In this document: positions 62,131 through 64,000 of the stretch, in pieces
How the letters are laid out: the number at the start of each line of letters is the position of its first letter
How positions within the stretch are numbered: position 1 is the stretch's first letter
Assembly (NCBI RefSeq): GCF_038007965.1
Contig: NZ_JBBOYD010000001.1
Span: 4,380,501-4,444,500 of the forward strand
Source: Niallia sp. FSL W8-0635
Lineage (GTDB): Bacteria; Bacillota; Bacilli; Bacillales; Cytobacillaceae
Direction of reading: 5' to 3'
DNA length: 64,000 bases
Notes under the pieces: generated by a model
The model's input: the letters and a program-made list of their open reading frames with translations, nothing else
What the model was told of the DNA's origin: nothing
Database searches by the model: none
Program-made: the position numbers and the translations under genes

Positions 62131-63081
62131 TCAGGATTGTGGAGAAGTAGCTTTCCCCATTGTTTGTAGCACCTTCATTGAACCATATAATGTTGTCATT
62201 CTATTAAATTCATCTTGATCATAAAATTGGCAAGTACCACTAGTTGTTTCCTTTGCAACCTCTACTGAAAAACGAACTGCATCTGCAATATCCGTTTCAT
62301 GGCTAGCACCAGTGCCACATCCTGGCACAATCGATTGAGCTGTTATTGCCAATCCAATTACAGGAGCATCTGTTGCAACAGATGGCTGTAAAATAGAATT
62401 AATATGATACAAATCATTTCCATATGGTGTTATATCTTGTGAAGTAATCGGGAAGGTGATTGGGAATTTCCCTGTTGTCATTTCCATAATTCTTAATAAG
62501 TCCTCACTCACTCGAAGGATGTAACCTTCTTTAACTGTTGGAGAAAGAGCAATACCTTTATGATTAACTACTCTATTTCCTTTTGTTGTATCAATCGAAA
62601 TAATACTGTCCATTTCTGGAATTACTTCATGCTTATTCATTGTTAATATGTCGACTGGAGAATCCATAAAGTCGACTGGCTCATGTGGTCTAGTTGGAGC
62701 ATCTGGACAAATATGGGTAGAAACAATAACATCACCAGTTAGTACATCTCCTTTTACCTGCATATCTGCTAACTTTAGTGCAGAAGCAATGGCAGCTACT
62801 GCTCCATCTGCATCAGAAACTAATCCAATTCTGCTTGGACGTGCCCCAATGCCTCCTAGTCTTCCAATAATGCCTACTGTCGGAACGGTGCCGCCACTTG
62901 ATTTACCTTTTGATCCAGGAATTGTAATTTTAATGAAATCTGTACTTCCTTTTTCCCCTGTTACTTTTACAACATCTGTTTGTACATTTGGATATTCTTT
63001 AAATAAATCCGCAACAATCTCCCCTGTTACAAATGCATTATCTAATGTTTCTAACGCTACTAAAGTTTGTTTTAATACCAT
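62131..63081 (-). CDS. DUF1177 family protein
   Basis: A 316-aa protein of the DUF1177 family. Conserved-looking blocks are GSKGKSSGGTVPTVGIIGRLGGIGARPSRIGLVSDADGA, STHICPDAPTRPHEPVDFM and the GCGTGASHETDIADAVRF C-terminal segment; the Asp, His and Cys residues could bind metal. Function unknown. The ATG at 63081 has GGAG at 11 nt; ATG 63090 abuts the site. It lies 13-22 nt after the DUF917 gene. Confidence 0.8.
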   Translation of the reverse strand: MVLKQTLVALETLDNAFVTGEIVADLFKEYPNVQTDVVKVTGEKGSTDFIKITIPGSKGKSSGGTVPTVGIIGRLGGIGARPSRIGLVSDADGAVAAIASALKLADMQVKGDVLTGDVIVSTHICPDAPTRPHEPVDFMDSPVDILTMNKHEVIPEMDSIISIDTTKGNRVVNHKGIALSPTVKEGYILRVSEDLLRIMEMTTGKFPITFPITSQDITPYGNDLYHINSILQPSVATDAPVIGLAITAQSIVPGCGTGASHETDIADAVRFSVEVAKETTSGTCQFYDQDEFNRMTTLYGSMKVLQTMGKATSPQS

Positions 63082-63102
63082 ACTATTCATCTCTCCCTAT
63101 TA

Positions 63103-64000
63103 TTAAAGATAAGAAATAATCTCTTTATTTATTATTTTTTCAATTGGCTTTATTAGCTTTTGGTTGCTCATCGTACTACTTAGGCGCAATTTTTCCTTCG
63201 GTACGGTTATAACAGCTACTTTCTGACCTTTTTCTATCTCGGCTGTTACAATCGGTCTTGCGGTTTTCGCATCCAGTGTCATAATAAGATCCGGAAAAGT
63301 CCCAAAGCGGTCTCCATCTTTTTCGATTGTCATATATTCGTTCCAGAAGGTCATATCATAGCAATCGTTAATGGTTACTTTTCCTACATCGAAACCACCT
63401 ATGGTTTCTAAAGTAAATGCAGTTACTGTCCCTTCAGTTACAACCGATCCTCCTAATTCAGAAACAACTGCTTCAATAGCCGCTTCTCCTTTAGTAGATA
63501 ACAAAGCTTTTCCTATTTGGATTGCCTGCGAAATCGCTCCCTTAGCTCCGTTTTGCTTTGCGTAACCTACTGTTATAGGATTTCTTGCCACTGCCACCAA
63601 CCCGCCAGCTTCAACGGATAATTGACGAACGGTTTTCGCTGTTGTATCCAATGAACCAGAGATAAGCATTTCTACATACTTATCTCCTTTTCCACCTACA
63701 GCTGCTTGATGAGAAATATAAGTTGGAATTTCTGATAAGTTTAACGAACCCATTGTTCCAGTTGGATGGGCTCTACCGTTACAAGGAAGATCCACTACTG
63801 GTAATCCAGTCATAGATGATTGAAACCAGCCATTCACTGTCGTCCCAGCACCATTTTCATTAGTAATAATACCTTGAAGGGGTTGGTCCAGCTTACTGGC
63901 TAGTAGTTCAATTGCTTTAACATAATGGACAGGTTTTACATATTGCTCCTTTGCTGCTGGAGCACCAACTAATGAAACAGTTACAAGCAAATCTTCCTCT
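63103..64000 (-). CDS. DUF917 family protein (5' end outside window)
   Basis: The C-terminal 298 residues or so of a DUF917-family protein; the frame stays open past base 64000 with coding-like codons (reading EEDLLVTVSLVGAPA). Recognisable parts are ENGAGTTVNGW, VVDLPCNGRAHPTGTMGS and CYDMTFWNEYM. Family members are linked to hydantoin metabolism; Pfam now relates the family to S-methyl-thiohydantoin desulfurase, as I recall it. Full length is about 360 aa. It heads the seven-gene operon within the window. Confidence 0.82.
   Translation of the reverse strand, partial: EEDLLVTVSLVGAPAAKEQYVKPVHYVKAIELLASKLDQPLQGIITNENGAGTTVNGWFQSSMTGLPVVDLPCNGRAHPTGTMGSLNLSEIPTYISHQAAVGGKGDKYVEMLISGSLDTTAKTVRQLSVEAGGLVAVARNPITVGYAKQNGAKGAISQAIQIGKALLSTKGEAAIEAVVSELGGSVVTEGTVTAFTLETIGGFDVGKVTINDCYDMTFWNEYMTIEKDGDRFGTFPDLIMTLDAKTARPIVTAEIEKGQKVAVITVPKEKLRLSSTMSNQKLIKPIEKIINKEIISYL

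Overview
The window looks like a chromosomal stretch of a low-GC, endospore-forming Bacillaceae. The case rests on spore genes (rsfA, gerQ), bacillithiol synthesis (bshB2), firmicute-type hemQ and lipL, tnrA, AGGAGG ribosome-binding sites with frequent TTG and GTG starts, and gene order shared with the B. subtilis ywf/ywd region (rsfA, lipL, pta, hemQ, gerQ, ywdK, ywdI, ung, pdxK). A Niallia- or Cytobacillus-like relative is plausible, but the species cannot be fixed from sequence alone. No rRNA, tRNA, CRISPR array, prophage or intact insertion sequence was found.

Layout. 0.3-18 kb: an MFS exporter; rsfA; a 1.1-kb array of alternating structured repeats; lipL and pta; divergent hemQ; gerQ; a YibE/YibF-like membrane pair; ywdK; a DUF4230-ung-Cys4 protein-ywdI operon; a SigB-type stress gene; moaE-moaD-moeB for molybdopterin; pdxK; yojF-bshB2. 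18-24 kb: an esterase with two palindromic boxes, an SRPBCC protein, an ABC exporter with its TetR regulator and operators, a HAD phosphatase and a 16-copy 21-bp tandem repeat. 24-37 kb: cydABDC for cytochrome bd, an EamA transporter, a YbaK deacylase, a methyltransferase, a thioredoxin-reductase-like enzyme, an orphan GH4 glycosidase and a two-part threonine/serine exporter. 37-50 kb: tnrA with a good TnrA site, a 45-aa small gene, an ABC exporter, ald with its PucR-type regulator, a YtrA-type GntR/ABC operon, and a chitobiose/cellobiose PTS operon (IIB-IIC-IIA-GH4-ChbG) facing a GntR/UTRA regulator. 51-56 kb: a TPP riboswitch with thiW, a NitT/TauT-type ABC transporter, and a BASS transporter. 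56-64 kb: a 3-methyladenine glycosylase, an NADH oxidase with four Rex-like sites, and an uncharacterised operon (DUF917, DUF1177, AroM, M29/NicX-like, two nitroreductases, DUF6092) running off the right edge.

Themes. Redox and respiration appear in cydABDC and in the NADH oxidase, whose Rex-like array suggests NADH/NAD sensing. Nitrogen control appears in tnrA and ald. Cofactor supply appears in the lipoate, heme, molybdopterin, PLP, bacillithiol and thiamine genes. Several local regulators sit beside palindromic sites that can be read directly. The items most worth follow-up are the repeat array with compensatory base changes, the Rex-like array before nox, and the right-edge DUF917/DUF1177/AroM operon.
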